A DNA stretch of 64,000 nt from Mycobacterium shimoidei (lineage in GTDB: Bacteria > Actinomycetota > Actinomycetes > Mycobacteriales > Mycobacteriaceae): NCBI GenBank assembly GCA_002101905.1, contig LQPU01000005.1, forward strand, positions 1 through 64,000, in the 5' to 3' direction. Position numbers and translations under genes: made by a program. Every line of letters starts with the position of its first letter. Positions within the stretch are counted from its first letter, which is position 1. Under the pieces are notes generated by a model. That model had not been told where the DNA came from and ran no database searches. It worked only from the letters and a program-made list of their open reading frames with translations. Shown here piece by piece: positions 63,296-64,000 of the stretch.

Positions 63296-64000
63296 GCACG
63301 CCGCCCTTCCCCCCCATCTTGGCGACGGCCTGTTCGAAGCCACCGTGCACCAGCCGGTCCATGATGCCGCCCGGCGGTACCCCGACGGGGTCGTATTGGG
63401 CCGCCTCGACCTCGGCGTCGGTGTAGCCGCGCGGCTGAGAGTCGCCCGGGTAGTAGATGTCGCGCCAGCCGACCAGATTTGCGTTGCCGCCGTATTCGGG
63501 AGGCGCGTACATCGCCTCGATGGTGTGACCGAACAGCAAATCGGTGAACGCCGCGACCTGGGTCTGGGTCAAGATCATGTCCTGGTAGAAGGGTGCGACG
63601 GCGGTGAAGTCGCCGCCGGCCTGCTTGTCGAGCAGCGCGATACCGTTTCGGTATTGGTTCTGCAGGTCGCCGACCCGCTGGCGCCACGCGTAGGTCTGGG
63701 CGCGGTTGAGCGGGACGAACTCGGCCATGAAGTCCTGGGTGCCGCCGGCGCGGTTGCTCCATGGCCCGCCCGCGTGCACGTCGGCGGGGGCGACGTCGAA
63801 CACCGACAGCAGGCGGTCCAGGTAGGTGACCACGTGCGCTTCGTGCGCCCCCGGATGGCCGCGCTCGGCCGGGTCATCGTCCGGTCCCGGCACCAGGCGA
63901 CGGGTGGCCGCGTCAAGAACCGCGGCCTGGTGCGGCGTCAAAAACCGGTATCCAGCATCGGCCGACGCTGTCGGGGCGGCCCGGGACAGCGCCGCGGCCA
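63282..64000 (-). CDS. Gluconate 2-dehydrogenase subunit 3-like protein (5' end outside window)
   Basis: At least 239 codons, open to the right edge. The visible part contains DAGYRFLTPHQAAVLDAATR, the start of the subunit 3 family that partners GMC dehydrogenases. In such enzymes the small subunit is exported by the Tat pathway with the large one bound to it; the signal peptide, if any, lies outside the window. It overlaps the GMC gene, so the two proteins should form one complex. Confidence 0.8.
   Translation of the reverse strand, partial: AAALSRAAPTASADAGYRFLTPHQAAVLDAATRRLVPGPDDDPAERGHPGAHEAHVVTYLDRLLSVFDVAPADVHAGGPWSNRAGGTQDFMAEFVPLNRAQTYAWRQRVGDLQNQYRNGIALLDKQAGGDFTAVAPFYQDMILTQTQVAAFTDLLFGHTIEAMYAPPEYGGNANLVGWRDIYYPGDSQPRGYTDAEVEAAQYDPVGVPPGGIMDRLVHGGFEQAVAKMGGKGGVHAGH

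Overview
The window is high-GC and comes from a slow-growing, non-tuberculous Mycobacterium. It carries a type VII secretion ESX-5 locus, which is a hallmark of slow growers, followed by many PE/PPE genes. Most gene order from about 1 to 59 kb follows Mycobacterium tuberculosis Rv1793 to Rv1847. The long PE_PGRS genes, lppT, vapBC13, lipZ and neighbours found there in M. tuberculosis are absent, and other genes fill some of the gaps. I cannot name the species from sequence alone.

Layout. (1) 1-7.5 kb: the end of esxN, then espG5, eccD5, mycP5, eccE5 and eccA5, the last four with overlapping ends. (2) 7.6-21.7 kb: a PE/PPE island that ends in mgtC. It starts with two tandem copies of a promoter, M-box (Mg2+) riboswitch, PE and PPE unit. 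An SbtA-type sodium/bicarbonate permease follows. Then come two PPE-PPE pairs separated by a DUF732 secreted protein, a third PE and a TetR regulator. (3) 21.7-28.4 kb: an esterase, a sterol-desaturase-like enzyme, a B-lectin/LysM protein, a trypsin-like secreted protein, an F420-dependent reductase-like protein divergent from a TetR gene, a VOC protein and an FAD dehydrogenase. (4) 28.5-43.5 kb: bacA, ilvG, secA2, pgsA2, DUF881/sbp/DUF881, gcvH, garA, two MerR regulators around a DUF151 protein, and a tandem glycine riboswitch before gcvB. (5) 43.5-57.6 kb, minus strand: a leucine-rich repetitive secreted protein, a VWA protein, glcB, an unknown gene, two CNNM/CBS membrane proteins, guaB1, gnd1 and a BlaR/BlaI-like pair. 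(6) 57.7-59.1 kb, plus strand: an IdeR-boxed FhuF-like gene and a PaaI thioesterase. (7) 59.1-61.2 kb, minus strand: a second PE-PPE-esxM-esxN cluster whose esxN 3' part is identical at DNA level to the main esxN at the window start. (8) 61.5-64 kb: a GMC oxidoreductase with an overlapping partner subunit that runs off the edge.

How the parts fit together. ESX-5 exports PE/PPE proteins and EspG5 is their cytosolic chaperone. The PE/PPE island looks like its substrate set, tuned to Mg2+ starvation by M-box RNAs and ending in mgtC. The presence of an inner-membrane solute permease inside this island suggests that outer-membrane PE/PPE channels and inner-membrane transporters have been assembled as a nutrient-uptake module. 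The glycine riboswitch, gcvH, gcvB, garA and glcB tie the central part to glycine, glyoxylate and 2-oxoglutarate metabolism.
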